A program made the translations under genes and the position numbers. Of a DNA stretch of 12,670 nucleotides, positions 1 through 7,665 are shown piece after piece (position 1 is the first letter of the stretch; each line of letters starts with the position of its first letter). The stretch spans positions 1 to 12,670 of the forward strand of contig CACZNR010000005.1 of NCBI GenBank assembly GCA_902782475.1, in the 5' to 3' direction. Source of the DNA: an uncultured Eubacteriales bacterium. Its GTDB lineage: Bacteria > Bacillota > Clostridia > Christensenellales > Christensenellaceae. The notes beneath the pieces were generated by a model. The model searched no databases, was not told the origin of the DNA, and worked only from the letters and a program-made list of their open reading frames with translations.

Positions 1-32
1 AGCAGTCCCGTTATCCTTTTATGTATAGTCAT
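1..32 (-). CDS. 5' end of an unidentified gene running off the left edge
   Basis: Only eleven codons are visible on the minus strand, reading MTIHKRITGLL. The start is the ATG at 32-30. It is preceded by a good ribosome site, AAAGGAG (complement of 42-48), nine bases upstream. An in-frame ATG at 41-39 sits directly against that site and is too close to be used. The basic and then hydrophobic beginning would suit a signal peptide or a membrane segment, but eleven residues cannot decide this and no family can be named. The long folded region upstream (33-253) is likely its leader, so its expression may be controlled after transcription starts. Confidence 0.55.
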   Translation of the reverse strand, partial: MTIHKRITGL

Positions 33-76
33 ATGTGACATCTCCTTTATATTGATGGAAAAGAAGGATCGCTGAC

Positions 77-92
77 TGTAAATGCCTTTACA
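77..92. promoter_or_regulatory. Palindrome TGTAAA-N4-TTTACA, CcpA-site-like
   Basis: Perfect 6-bp arms TGTAAA (77-82) and TTTACA (87-92) surround a 4-base spacer. A flexible-spacer catabolite-repression site with these same arms has been described for CcpA in clostridia. That is recall of the literature, not a search. The minus-strand core GTAAAGGCATTTA recurs exactly at 11005-11017 upstream of glgA, which supports a protein-binding site. Because it lies within the proposed leader it could also act as an RNA hairpin. Confidence 0.45.
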
Positions 93-160
93 CACGGGAT
101 ATTCCACCCTCCCAGGTCTCTCCTCGGACTGCACCATGCAGGAGTATCATTGTCATCCTT

Positions 161-236
161 TCCGTCATGGCATATCCGGCTGCAGACCGGACCTGTCCAG
201 GGGGTTATCGCTCGGGTCTCCCGTCATGGCGTACCC
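161..236. repeat. Imperfect tandem duplication (about 59-bp period)
   Basis: CCGTCATGGC occurs at 162-171 and again at 221-230. The match extends to 14 of 17 bases between 161-177 and 220-236. Each copy borders a GC-rich inverted repeat. This looks like an old duplication inside the leader, or a two-module RNA structure. Confidence 0.5.
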
Positions 237-259
237 TGGATACTGCTCGGAAAAGGAAT

Positions 260-289
260 AAAGTATCAGCTTTCCTTTTATGTTTTCAA
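260..289 (-). promoter_or_regulatory. Candidate promoter of the left-edge gene's leader
   Basis: On the minus strand a -35-like TTGAAA (complement of 284-289, 5 of 6 to consensus) is followed after 18 bases by TACTTT (complement of 260-265), preceded by TGA, an extended -10 dinucleotide. Transcription would begin near 253, just before the first stem of the folded region. The -10 hexamer is weak, so this is tentative. The remaining stretch 290-439 is AT-rich, and I could not assign a convincing promoter for the rightward oxidoreductase in it. Confidence 0.35.
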
Positions 290-439
290 TGTGCAGGAGA
301 TGATACCTCTCCATATATATGGGAACGGGAAGGCCTTTTCTGGGACATTTTTCAAAAATATATTCAATGTGACCGTCGGATATAAAAGGAATGCCACTTC
401 GTGATATCATTTATATATAGACTTTATGGAGGTGCCATG

Positions 440-1381
440 ATGATCAGATTCGGCATAATCGGTGCAGGAAGGATAGCAAAGAGATTTGCAAAGAGCCTCA
501 CGTATATAGAGGACGCGGAGCTTCATGCCATAAGTGGCAGGAACGAACAGAAAATGATAGCTTTCAGGGAGGAATTTCCGTGCAAAAGATACTGTCTTGA
601 CCATGACGAGATCATATCCGACCCTGAGATAGATGCAGTTTACATCAGTCTGCCAAATGCCTTCCACATGGAATATGCCATAAAAGCACTGGAGGCAGGA
701 AAGGCAGTCATGTGCGAAAAGCCCATGGCCGGAGACCTTGAAGAAGTAAGAAGGATAACCGAATGTGCCGCTAAAAATAATGTGCTCCTCATGGAAGCAA
801 TGAAGTCAAGATTCATTCCATGCTACAGGCAGGTGCTGGAGCACATTGAAAGGACCGGCCTGGAGATAAAAAGGATAGATATAACCCACGGTGTCATAGT
901 ACCCACGGACGACCCTGCAAGATATGATGTGTCATACGGCGGTGTCATAAGGGATATAGGCGTGTACGGAGCAAGCTGGCTCAACAGCCTTCTTCATGGC
1001 AGCTATCATGTGGAGGACCAGTATGCTGAGTACTATGAAGGCTCTGACAGATATGTAAAAAGCAGCATCGTTTATGATAACGGGATCCGCTGCACCATGG
1101 AGATAGCCTACGACAGGAAGATCCCTTCAAAGGTCTTTATAACCGGTAAAGACGAGACGATAACAGTTGATAACATGCACCGTCCGGACAGATACACCAT
1201 CTTAAAGGACGGAAAGGAAGAAGTGCATGAAGTTCCCTATGACAGGGATGATTTCTTCTCCGAGACGGACGAGTTCTGCAGGCTGATCCGCGAGAACAGA
1301 AAGGAAAGCTCCATCATGCCGGCATCATCTTCGATTGGGATAGTAATGATGACCGATGCCATGAGGAATTTCAAAAAGTAA
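440..1381 (+). CDS. Gfo/Idh/MocA-family sugar oxidoreductase
   Basis: This is a predicted cytosolic NAD(P)-dependent dehydrogenase of 313 residues. The N-terminal Rossmann fold shows the dinucleotide loop GIIGAGRIA (residues 5-13). The family signature CEKPMA (92-97) supplies the expected catalytic Lys94. GGVIRDIGVYG (167-177) carries the Asp and Tyr typical of the dihydrodiol dehydrogenase/glucose-fructose oxidoreductase branch. The C-terminal alpha/beta domain is complete and the length is normal. The substrate cannot be read from the sequence; a sugar, inositol or related polyol is expected. The start at 440 is chosen because GGAGGT (428-433) sits six bases upstream. The ATG at 437 is possible, and a further in-frame GTG at 401 has no ribosome site. 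It is transcribed alone, opposite to the glycogen operon, and there is no direct evidence that it takes part in glycogen metabolism. Confidence 0.88.
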   Translation: MIRFGIIGAGRIAKRFAKSLTYIEDAELHAISGRNEQKMIAFREEFPCKRYCLDHDEIISDPEIDAVYISLPNAFHMEYAIKALEAGKAVMCEKPMAGDLEEVRRITECAAKNNVLLMEAMKSRFIPCYRQVLEHIERTGLEIKRIDITHGVIVPTDDPARYDVSYGGVIRDIGVYGASWLNSLLHGSYHVEDQYAEYYEGSDRYVKSSIVYDNGIRCTMEIAYDRKIPSKVFITGKDETITVDNMHRPDRYTILKDGKEEVHEVPYDRDDFFSETDEFCRLIRENRKESSIMPASSSIGIVMMTDAMRNFKK

Positions 1382-1397
1382 CGTATCCATGACCTGT

Positions 1398-1426
1398 AAG
1401 GACCGGTGTATCAGTCACCGGTCCTT
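1398..1426. terminator. Hairpin between convergent genes, probable bidirectional terminator
   Basis: A perfect 11-bp inverted repeat, AAGGACCGGTG and CACCGGTCCTT, with a 7-base loop lies 16 bases after the oxidoreductase stop and 16 bases after the stop of the opposing lipoprotein gene. The stem is strong, but neither side is followed by a long T-run (only CTTTCC on the plus side), so termination may be partial. Confidence 0.6.
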
Positions 1427-1442
1427 TCCATATAAGGGATAC

Positions 1443-2774
1443 CTATCCTGCTATGTCCTCCAGGAGCTCCGGCTCTATGAGCTCAAAGCTTTTCAGGACG
1501 TTATCCTTAAGATCAATTTCAAGGGCAATCACACCATGTATCTCTTCCATGTCGTCCGTTTTCCATGTGCCCCTTGCTGACAGATATGGTCGTCCACCTA
1601 TGTATATGAGGTTTGGCGGTATCACCCTGAAATACAGATCCTTTCCTGTCTGTTTTGTTATCTCATCTTCGAATCTGTAATAGTCTTCAAAACTGGTGAA
1701 ACCTATCTTCCTGAGTTCCTTCTCATACTTTGAACCGCTGTTTCCTTCATAAGGCATTTCTACTATGCACTTAAGTATGTAGCAGAACACTGCATCATGT
1801 TCCCAGTCCTCACCTTTTTCAGAGATATACAGGTCTATAAGTATATCTTCAATAGGCATGTCTGCATCAGGGAATTCATAGTATGAGTTTGTATATCTTG
1901 AAAGTGAAGCCACAGCTTCCCTTATCTCCTCTATGGAATATCCGGCTTTCTGAAGCATGCTGCAGAAAAGATATGATGAGTCGCTGGAAAAGAACATCCT
2001 TTCCGTCCTTTTCCCGCCATAGATATGATCAAGGCCTGAAAGGAACTCAACTATGGGAAAATACGATGCTACAGTCTTTGAATAATATTTCCCCGTATAT
2101 AACTCTGCTCCGCCTTCCGTGATGAAAGCAGGATCAGGAATATACCATGTCCTGTCATTCTCCTCCTCGCTTAAGCCCTCTGCCTCTTTCTCCGTTATGA
2201 TCCTTCCATCCAGTCCATAGCACATCTGTTCCGGCCCTGAAAGATTGTAGTCCACAAAGTGCATGAGCTCATGAAAAAGGGTAATGAGATAATCATCAGG
2301 CTCCGTTTCCCTCAGGGTATCATTGATAAGTATGCTCTTGCTGTCATCATAGTATTCCCCTCCGTGACCTTCCACCATCTCCGCCTCTTCTATGCTTAAG
2401 TCAGCAAGTCCAGAGAAGAAATACCCTTCATCAAGAAGCTCTGCATTTTCTGCCACCACAGGAAATATCCTGTATACGAACTCTTTCCATTTTCCCAGAA
2501 GCTCATTGTCCTCAAGGATGTCGGAAAAGGCCAGAAACAGTTCATATTCCCCCTTGAGATCCTCTTCTTTGAGGCCATGTTCAAGCGCCAAAGCAACTGC
2601 CTTCTGCCTTATGTCAGACACCTCCGGTACGTCAGGGACTTCAGAGGACATCTGTGACACTGAAGGGCTTACTTCGGGTGGGTCCGGTATCTCTTCCCTC
2701 CTGCATCCAAAGGATGTGACTGAAATGATAAATACGGCCGCTAACAGCATAAGGACTGATATATGTCTTTTCAT
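1443..2774 (-). CDS. Lipoprotein with HExxH zinc-peptidase motif
   Basis: This is a predicted membrane-anchored extracytoplasmic protein of 443 residues. It begins with a basic residue pair, a hydrophobic stretch and a lipobox ending in Cys24 (TSFGC), so it should be lipidated. A Pro/Glu/Ser-rich linker (about 25-55) follows. The core contains HELMH (168-172) followed by FVDY, and ITEGGAE (218-224) about 50 residues later, which fits a gluzincin in which two His and a downstream Glu hold zinc. I do not recognise the family. It could be a peptidase or an inactive relative. The start at 2774 is preferred over the ATG at 2822 because it places the signal peptide at the very N-terminus and because a promoter -10 box (2811-2816) lies just downstream of the longer start. 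It is separated from the upstream phosphoglucomutase gene by a terminator, so it is its own transcription unit. Confidence 0.75.
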   Translation of the reverse strand: MKRHISVLMLLAAVFIISVTSFGCRREEIPDPPEVSPSVSQMSSEVPDVPEVSDIRQKAVALALEHGLKEEDLKGEYELFLAFSDILEDNELLGKWKEFVYRIFPVVAENAELLDEGYFFSGLADLSIEEAEMVEGHGGEYYDDSKSILINDTLRETEPDDYLITLFHELMHFVDYNLSGPEQMCYGLDGRIITEKEAEGLSEEENDRTWYIPDPAFITEGGAELYTGKYYSKTVASYFPIVEFLSGLDHIYGGKRTERMFFSSDSSYLFCSMLQKAGYSIEEIREAVASLSRYTNSYYEFPDADMPIEDILIDLYISEKGEDWEHDAVFCYILKCIVEMPYEGNSGSKYEKELRKIGFTSFEDYYRFEDEITKQTGKDLYFRVIPPNLIYIGGRPYLSARGTWKTDDMEEIHGVIALEIDLKDNVLKSFELIEPELLEDIAG

Positions 2775-2810
2775 CTGTTTCCACTTCCAAAGCAATATTG
2801 ATACACAAGC

Positions 2811-2838
2811 ATCATAGCACATACCCTGGCACAGTTAA
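2811..2838 (-). promoter_or_regulatory. Promoter of the lipoprotein gene
   Basis: On the minus strand an extended -10, TGC-TATGAT (complement of 2811-2819), lies 16 bases after TTAACT (complement of 2833-2838, 4 of 6 to the -35 consensus). The predicted start is near 2804, giving a leader of about 30 bases before the ATG at 2774. The position just after the operon terminator fits an independent unit. Confidence 0.5.
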
Positions 2839-2851
2839 AGTTGCTTGAGAC

Positions 2852-2884
2852 AAAAATACGGCATGCATACTGCATGCCGCATTG
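2852..2884 (-). terminator. Intrinsic terminator of the glycogen operon
   Basis: On the minus strand CGGCATGC (complement of 2872-2879), loop AGTAT and GCATGCCG (complement of 2859-2866) form a perfect 8-bp stem. It is extended by a G-U and three A-T pairs and followed by TATTTTTG. It starts about 20 bases after the phosphoglucomutase stop codon. This is the clearest terminator in the window. Confidence 0.85.
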
Positions 2885-2903
2885 ACCTTTTCTGAACAGA
2901 ATG

Positions 2904-4625
2904 TCAGATATCAAGTATCTTCTCTGCTGCTTCCACCACTGCCTGAAGTCTCCTCTGGGATTCTTCCTTGGTATCAGCCTTTACCATGATATACATCTTG
3001 ATCTTAGGCTCTGTTCCTGATGGACGAAGTATTGCCTTGTTGCCTTCTTCCAGATCGTAATAAAGGACATTACTGCTTGGAAGTCCTGTCTCAGAGGTCT
3101 CTCCTGTTGCAAGATCTGTGATGATGCCTGTCTGGATGTCTCTTACTCTCTCGACCTTAAGACCACCGATCTCCTTTGGAGGGCAGTCTCTCATTTCCTT
3201 CATCCTTGCAGCCATACGCTCAGGCCCGTCAAATCCCTCAACTGTATGTGACAGTACCTTTTCAGAATAATATCCGTATTCCTCAAAGAGATCCTGAAGT
3301 GCCTCGTAGAGGTTCTTTCCCTTGAGCCTGTACCAGCATGCCATCTCAGCTATGAGCATGCTTGCAACTATGGCGTCCTTGTCTCTTGCATATGTTCCTG
3401 CAAGATAACCGTTTGATTCCTCGAATCCGAACAGATATGTATACTCGCCTGAAGCTTCAAATTCCTTGATCTTCTCACCTATGAACTTGAATCCGGTAAG
3501 TGTCTCGAACATGGTAACGCCGTTTACTTCGGCTATCCTGTTTGCCATGGCTGAGGAAACTATGGACTTGACCACTGCGCTGTTAGGAGCAAGTATTCCG
3601 AGCTCCCTCTTTACCTTGATGAGGAAGTCAAGGAGCAGCACTCCTATCTGGTTTCCTGTAAGTGTCTCATATCTGTCACCGTTCTTGACGCATATTCCTG
3701 CTCTGTCTCCGTCTGGGTCTGTTCCTATTATGAGGTCCACGTCGTTCTCCTTTGCCATCTTTATGGCAAGCTCGAAGCCCTCTACGTTTTCAGGGTTTGG
3801 TGATACCACTGTAGGGAAATTGCCGTCAATGACCATCTGCTCCGGAACTGTAAGGACATGCTTGATGCCTACACGTCTTAATATCTCAGGAACGAACTTG
3901 TAGCCTGTTCCGTGGAACGGTGTATAGATGACCTTGAAATCATCAGCGACCTGCTCTACATATTTTTCTCCTACAGACTGCTCCTGGACCTTGGCAAGAT
4001 ACTTCTCGTCGATCTCCTCGCCGATTATATTGATGATGCCGTCTTCCTTTGCCTTTTCGAAGTCAGTGCTCTTTATGTCAAATATATCGAATGTTTCCAG
4101 CTGCTTTGAAACTATGGCTGCATGTTCCGGCGGAAGCTGTGCTCCGTCTGACCAGTATACCTTGTAGCCATTGTATTCCTTTGTATTATGGGAAGCGGTT
4201 ATGTTGATGCCTGCAATGGATCCCAGTTCACGAAGAGCAAATGAAAGCTCAGGTGTAGGTCTCAGTTCCTCAAAGATATTGACCTTGATGCCGTTTGCAG
4301 CCAGCACCTTTGCTGCCTCTGTAGCAAAGAGCTTGGAATTGTTCCTGCAGTCAAATATGACCGTAACACCGCCTGAATAGTCCTCTCCGCATTCCTTTAT
4401 GAGGTTTGCAAGTCCCTGTGTGAAGTATCTGATTATGTATACGTTCATGCCACTGAGTCCGGCAAACATCTTGCCACGAAGTCCTGCCGTTCCGAAATCG
4501 ATAAGCTTGGAGAATCTTCCCTTTATCTCATCATCGTTTCCGGCAATGGCTCTCAATTCTTCCTTTGTAGCCTCATCGACCACAGGACTGTTGAGCCACT
4601 TCTCATAATTTTCCCTATATCCCAT
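2904..4625 (-). CDS. Phosphoglucomutase / phospho-sugar mutase
   Basis: It interconverts glucose 6-phosphate and glucose 1-phosphate (possibly mannose phosphates too) in the cytosol, linking glycolysis to ADP-glucose synthesis. The 573-residue protein has all four expected parts of the alpha-D-phosphohexomutase superfamily: the phosphoserine loop TASHN (143-147, Ser145), the metal loop DPDGDR (303-308), the sugar loop GFEESNGYL (400-408) and the phosphate-binding loop RPSGTEP (534-540). The length and the N-terminal FGTAGLRG match the long PgcA-like bacterial type. The residue after the phosphoserine loop is Thr148, where Pro is usual. The ribosome site is strong (GGAGGT, eight bases before ATG) and overlaps the stop of the upstream GH13 gene, so the two are cotranscribed. 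It is the last gene of the operon, followed by the terminator at 2852-2884. Confidence 0.92.
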   Translation of the reverse strand: MGYRENYEKWLNSPVVDEATKEELRAIAGNDDEIKGRFSKLIDFGTAGLRGKMFAGLSGMNVYIIRYFTQGLANLIKECGEDYSGGVTVIFDCRNNSKLFATEAAKVLAANGIKVNIFEELRPTPELSFALRELGSIAGINITASHNTKEYNGYKVYWSDGAQLPPEHAAIVSKQLETFDIFDIKSTDFEKAKEDGIINIIGEEIDEKYLAKVQEQSVGEKYVEQVADDFKVIYTPFHGTGYKFVPEILRRVGIKHVLTVPEQMVIDGNFPTVVSPNPENVEGFELAIKMAKENDVDLIIGTDPDGDRAGICVKNGDRYETLTGNQIGVLLLDFLIKVKRELGILAPNSAVVKSIVSSAMANRIAEVNGVTMFETLTGFKFIGEKIKEFEASGEYTYLFGFEESNGYLAGTYARDKDAIVASMLIAEMACWYRLKGKNLYEALQDLFEEYGYYSEKVLSHTVEGFDGPERMAARMKEMRDCPPKEIGGLKVERVRDIQTGIITDLATGETSETGLPSSNVLYYDLEEGNKAILRPSGTEPKIKMYIMVKADTKEESQRRLQAVVEAAEKILDI

Positions 4626-4640
4626 AAAAATCGACCTCCG

Positions 4641-6515
4641 TTAATTCTTCTTTTCTACAAGTAACATAAGCGCACCTGGGAACACTGTCATAGTCTCCTT
4701 ATATGTCTCTCCGCCAATGACATCTTCCCATATGCCGGGTATGTTTATCTTCTCTTCTATCATGCCGCAGTTTGCAACGGTGATTATCTGCTCAAACTCA
4801 TTCCATCTCAGGAACATATATGTTCCCTTGTCAGCAAAAAGTGTCCGGTATGAACCGTCCCTGTACACACTGTGCCTCTTCCTGAATTCAGTGAGCCACC
4901 TGTACCAGTCTTCCAGTTCCTCGTTCTCATTGCCCCACGGGAAACATCTTCTGTTGAATGGATCTGCGTACCCCTGGATACCGGCTTCGTCACCATAATA
5001 TATGCATGGGACTCCAGGCAGTGTGAACTGCAGGGCTGAAGCCACCTTCAGCCTTCCCACTGCATGCTGGAGCTCGTTACCACTCATCCTGTCAGTAGCC
5101 TGGAAATCCTTTGACAGATCAAATCCCAGATGTCTGTCCCCAAGAGCTGTAATTATCCTTGCAGTATCATGGGTCCCGATAATATTCATCAGGGTATTGA
5201 CTGCATCCATAGGATAGTTCTCCAGTATGGATTCCACAGTATTCTTTATCCCTGCAGCATTTCCGTTCAGTATGAAGTCTATTAGACTGTTCTTGAGGGG
5301 ATAGTTCATGACTGTATCCAGCTTGTCCCCTTCAAAATAATTCTTTCTCTCAGAATATGCAGTCTTGTTGGAAGCATCTTCCCAGACTTCACCGATTATG
5401 AGGCAGTCGCTCTTCTCCTTCTTGCAGGCTTCAACCAGCTTTTCAATGAAGCTGTTGGGCAGTTCGTCGACCACATCCAGTCTCCATCCGGATGCTCCCT
5501 GACGCAGCCAGTATCTGGCAACACCATTCTCACCGCATATGAAGTCTATATAGCTCTTGCTCTCCTTGTTTACTCTTGGAAGCGTATCTATCCCCCACCA
5601 TGTCTGATATGATTCATTGTCATGGAAGTAATACCAGTCGCGGTACGGAGAATAATAATTCTTGTATGCGCCGTTCTTGTACTTTCCTTCCTTGTCAAAG
5701 TACAGTGAATCAGATCCTGTGTGGGAGAACACTCCGTCAAGTATTATCCTGATATCCTTTTCTCCTGCCTTTTCACAAAGCTCGTGAAAATCATCCAGAG
5801 TACCGAACATAGGATCTATCTTGAAATAGTTCGACGTGTCATATTTATGATTTGAGAAAGCCTCAAATATAGGGCTCAGGTAAAGACACGTCACGCCCAG
5901 CTGCTCAAGATAAGGCAGCTTTTTAATTATGCCCTGAAGGTTACCGCCGAAGAAATCATTGTTCCAGATCCTTCCGAACTGGTCAGGCTTGTAGAACGGT
6001 GTGCCGCCCCAGTCATGCCTTGTGACCTTTCCCGGCATCTCTATGTAGTTTCCCGTATGGCAGAACCTGTCCACGAATATATGGTAATAGACGCCACCCT
6101 TCACGAATTCAGGTACGTCATATTTCCTTTTATAGATGGTCTGCTGCCATGGAGGCAGGTGGTCTCCGGCAATGACCGCTCTGTTGTCACTGCCGGATTT
6201 CCTTACCTTAAGTCTTCCTTCGTCTGTGGTATATTCAAACCAGTACCAGTAAAGTCCCGTATCGTATATGGGTACAGTTACCTTGAAGGTTATATACCCG
6301 TCTGTTCCCCTCGAAAGTTTGCATGGCTCCATCCTGTAGCATGTACCGCCGCCTGTCTTGTCGAAGACCACTATGAGATCTACGTCCCTTGGATACGATG
6401 ATTCCAGTATCTTCAGTTTGTATGTTATCTCCGTTCCGCTCTCACATGCCCCCTGGGGCCTTTTAAACTTGATATCCCTCGAGTTATAGATAACTCTTGC
6501 CTGCTCTAAACTCAT
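4641..6515 (-). CDS. Intracellular GH13 alpha-glucan hydrolase, neopullulanase type
   Basis: It is predicted to hydrolyse alpha-1,4 and perhaps alpha-1,6 bonds in glycogen or maltodextrins. There is no signal peptide, so it acts in the cytosol. Of its 624 residues, about 1-130 form a beta-sandwich like the CBM34 domain of maltogenic amylases. The catalytic barrel then shows DGVFSH (260-265), LPRVN (312-316, the MPKLN-type region marking the neopullulanase subfamily), GWRLDVVDE (343-351, nucleophile Asp347), GEVWE (375-379, acid/base Glu376) and GTHD (447-450, Asp450). A C-terminal beta domain completes it. The gene lies 28 bases after glgD and 15 bases before the mutase gene, inside the operon. 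Its own ribosome site is weak (AGGAAAG, about 14 bases away), so translation may depend on coupling. It could fill the debranching role of GlgX, but specificity cannot be read directly. Confidence 0.88.
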   Translation of the reverse strand: MSLEQARVIYNSRDIKFKRPQGACESGTEITYKLKILESSYPRDVDLIVVFDKTGGGTCYRMEPCKLSRGTDGYITFKVTVPIYDTGLYWYWFEYTTDEGRLKVRKSGSDNRAVIAGDHLPPWQQTIYKRKYDVPEFVKGGVYYHIFVDRFCHTGNYIEMPGKVTRHDWGGTPFYKPDQFGRIWNNDFFGGNLQGIIKKLPYLEQLGVTCLYLSPIFEAFSNHKYDTSNYFKIDPMFGTLDDFHELCEKAGEKDIRIILDGVFSHTGSDSLYFDKEGKYKNGAYKNYYSPYRDWYYFHDNESYQTWWGIDTLPRVNKESKSYIDFICGENGVARYWLRQGASGWRLDVVDELPNSFIEKLVEACKKEKSDCLIIGEVWEDASNKTAYSERKNYFEGDKLDTVMNYPLKNSLIDFILNGNAAGIKNTVESILENYPMDAVNTLMNIIGTHDTARIITALGDRHLGFDLSKDFQATDRMSGNELQHAVGRLKVASALQFTLPGVPCIYYGDEAGIQGYADPFNRRCFPWGNENEELEDWYRWLTEFRKRHSVYRDGSYRTLFADKGTYMFLRWNEFEQIITVANCGMIEEKINIPGIWEDVIGGETYKETMTVFPGALMLLVEKKN

Positions 6516-6543
6516 TAACTGATGTTTCGCTTTCCTAGTTTTT

Positions 6544-7665
6544 TCAGATCCTGGAGTTGCGCTTCACATAGAATGGGTGTGTAATATATCCGGACAGCCA
6601 TCTGCCCTTTTCTATAAGTACATCTTTGTCCAGTACGCAGTAATTGATCCTTGCGTTCTCGGATACTACCGTATCCTGCATCACTACAGAATTTTCCACT
6701 ACTGCGCCTTTTTCTATCGTCGCACCTCTGAAGATCACAGAGTTCCTGACCTCTCCTTCGATAACCACTCCGTCTGCTATGAATGAATTTGCAACTACTG
6801 CTTCTTCACCATATTTTGTCGGGGCACTGTCTCTTGCCGGAGTGATGATAGGATTGTTTTCGTTTCCGAACAATGCCTCTCTTACATCAGATTCAAGAAG
6901 TGCCAGCGAGCTCTCCAAGTATGATGTAGGGTTCTCTATGGCAAGGACTATGCCCTTTGCCTCATAACCCACTACCTGTCCCTGTTCGATAAGAGTCCTT
7001 ATGACGTCACGTCTGAAGCTCTTCTTACCGTCCCTCTGAGCTTTTTCTATAAGGCTTATCAGGAGCTCTCTTTCTATGCAATAGGTGTTGAGTGAATATG
7101 AATAGCCTCTCGGCTTTGTCTTTTCAACTCTCTGTCCTGTTACAGCACCTTCCTCATCTACCTTGATATAGGTAGCATCTATCTCTTCCTGATGATTGAG
7201 TACCTTGTCAGCATACATGACTGAAAGCTTTGCTCCGCTCTCAATGTGCTTCTTTACGAAATCATCCAGATCCTCATTCCAGATCTGATGACACCCGGCA
7301 ATTATAACATATTTTTCTTCTGCAAATCTGAGATAAGGTATATTGGCTATGAGACCTTCAAGTCTGTTCTCATAGAACTCAGCCTGTGCCCACTGTGTTG
7401 AATACGGAGGCAGAAGGGTTATTCCGTTGAACTTCCTGCTGAGATCCCAGTCAGCACCACTTTTCAAGTGCTGTGCAAGGCTCTGATAATTCATCCTTGT
7501 GATGATACCGATATTCTTTACCCCGGCATTTGCCATGTTTGAAAGAGGAAAGTCCACAAGACGATATCTTCCGCCATAAGGAAGTGACGCCAATGTTCTT
7601 CTTTCAACGTACTCTTCCATATTCGTATCGAATGAATCTGTGAAAATAATACCTAAAGCGTTCAT
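6544..7665 (-). CDS. glgD: GlgD, non-catalytic ADP-glucose pyrophosphorylase subunit
   Basis: The 373-residue protein is a paralogue of the adjacent GlgC and the likely regulatory partner in a mixed tetramer, as known for Firmicute GlgC/GlgD enzymes. The fold is kept: a nucleotidyltransferase domain ([11 protein letters not shown] at 34-44, aligned with [11 protein letters not shown] of GlgC) and a C-terminal left-handed beta-helix of hexapeptide repeats (about 280-360). Catalytic features are lost. The Gly-rich GGxGxRL loop is absent, reading IFTDSFDTN, and the Asp of GDHIYK (Asp128 in GlgC) is Cys125 here, in AGCHQIW. The start ATG overlaps the glgC stop as ATGA and is served by GGAGGAAG inside the end of glgC, a classic coupling arrangement that should give matched amounts of the two subunits. 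Confidence 0.93.
   Translation of the reverse strand: MNALGIIFTDSFDTNMEEYVERRTLASLPYGGRYRLVDFPLSNMANAGVKNIGIITRMNYQSLAQHLKSGADWDLSRKFNGITLLPPYSTQWAQAEFYENRLEGLIANIPYLRFAEEKYVIIAGCHQIWNEDLDDFVKKHIESGAKLSVMYADKVLNHQEEIDATYIKVDEEGAVTGQRVEKTKPRGYSYSLNTYCIERELLISLIEKAQRDGKKSFRRDVIRTLIEQGQVVGYEAKGIVLAIENPTSYLESSLALLESDVREALFGNENNPIITPARDSAPTKYGEEAVVANSFIADGVVIEGEVRNSVIFRGATIEKGAVVENSVVMQDTVVSENARINYCVLDKDVLIEKGRWLSGYITHPFYVKRNSRI

Larger units (their letters stand above)
33..253 (-). promoter_or_regulatory. Candidate structured 5' leader of the left-edge gene
   Basis: This gene-free, locally GC-rich stretch has many nested inverted repeats when read on the minus strand. A closing stem AAGGAT/ATCCTT pairs 155-160 with 64-69. 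Inside it are CTCC/GGAG (141-144 with 120-123) capped by TGCA-TGG-TGCA (130-140), GGG/CCC (107-109 with 96-98), and TGTAAA-N4-TTTACA (77-92). Further upstream are TCCGG/CCGGA (175-179 with 187-191) and a 7-bp stem (196-202 with 234-240) enclosing CGGG-TCT-CCCG (213-223). The ribosome site of the left-edge gene follows the closing stem by about 15 bases. It does not match any riboswitch consensus I can recall with confidence. It could be an orphan leader, a diverged T-box or simply a palindromic intergenic repeat. Confidence 0.4.

Noticed and set aside
150..404. Overlapping plus-strand open frames of 72 and 84 codons
   Set aside because: Neither has a convincing ribosome site or any similarity I recognise, and both overlap the structured leader.
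165..410. Minus-strand open frame of 81 codons upstream of the oxidoreductase
   Set aside because: Codon choice is not unlike the neighbours, but there is no ribosome site before the ATG at 410, no recognisable domain, and it crosses the inverted repeats and the candidate promoter of the leader.
401..439. Thirteen additional N-terminal codons on the oxidoreductase from GTG
   Set aside because: The strong GGAGGT at 428-433 lies inside this extension and points to the ATG at 440, and the family fold begins at MIRFGIIGAG.
2775..2822. Sixteen additional N-terminal codons on the lipoprotein gene
   Set aside because: They would bury the signal peptide, have no ribosome site, and the first ATG lies upstream of the predicted transcription start.
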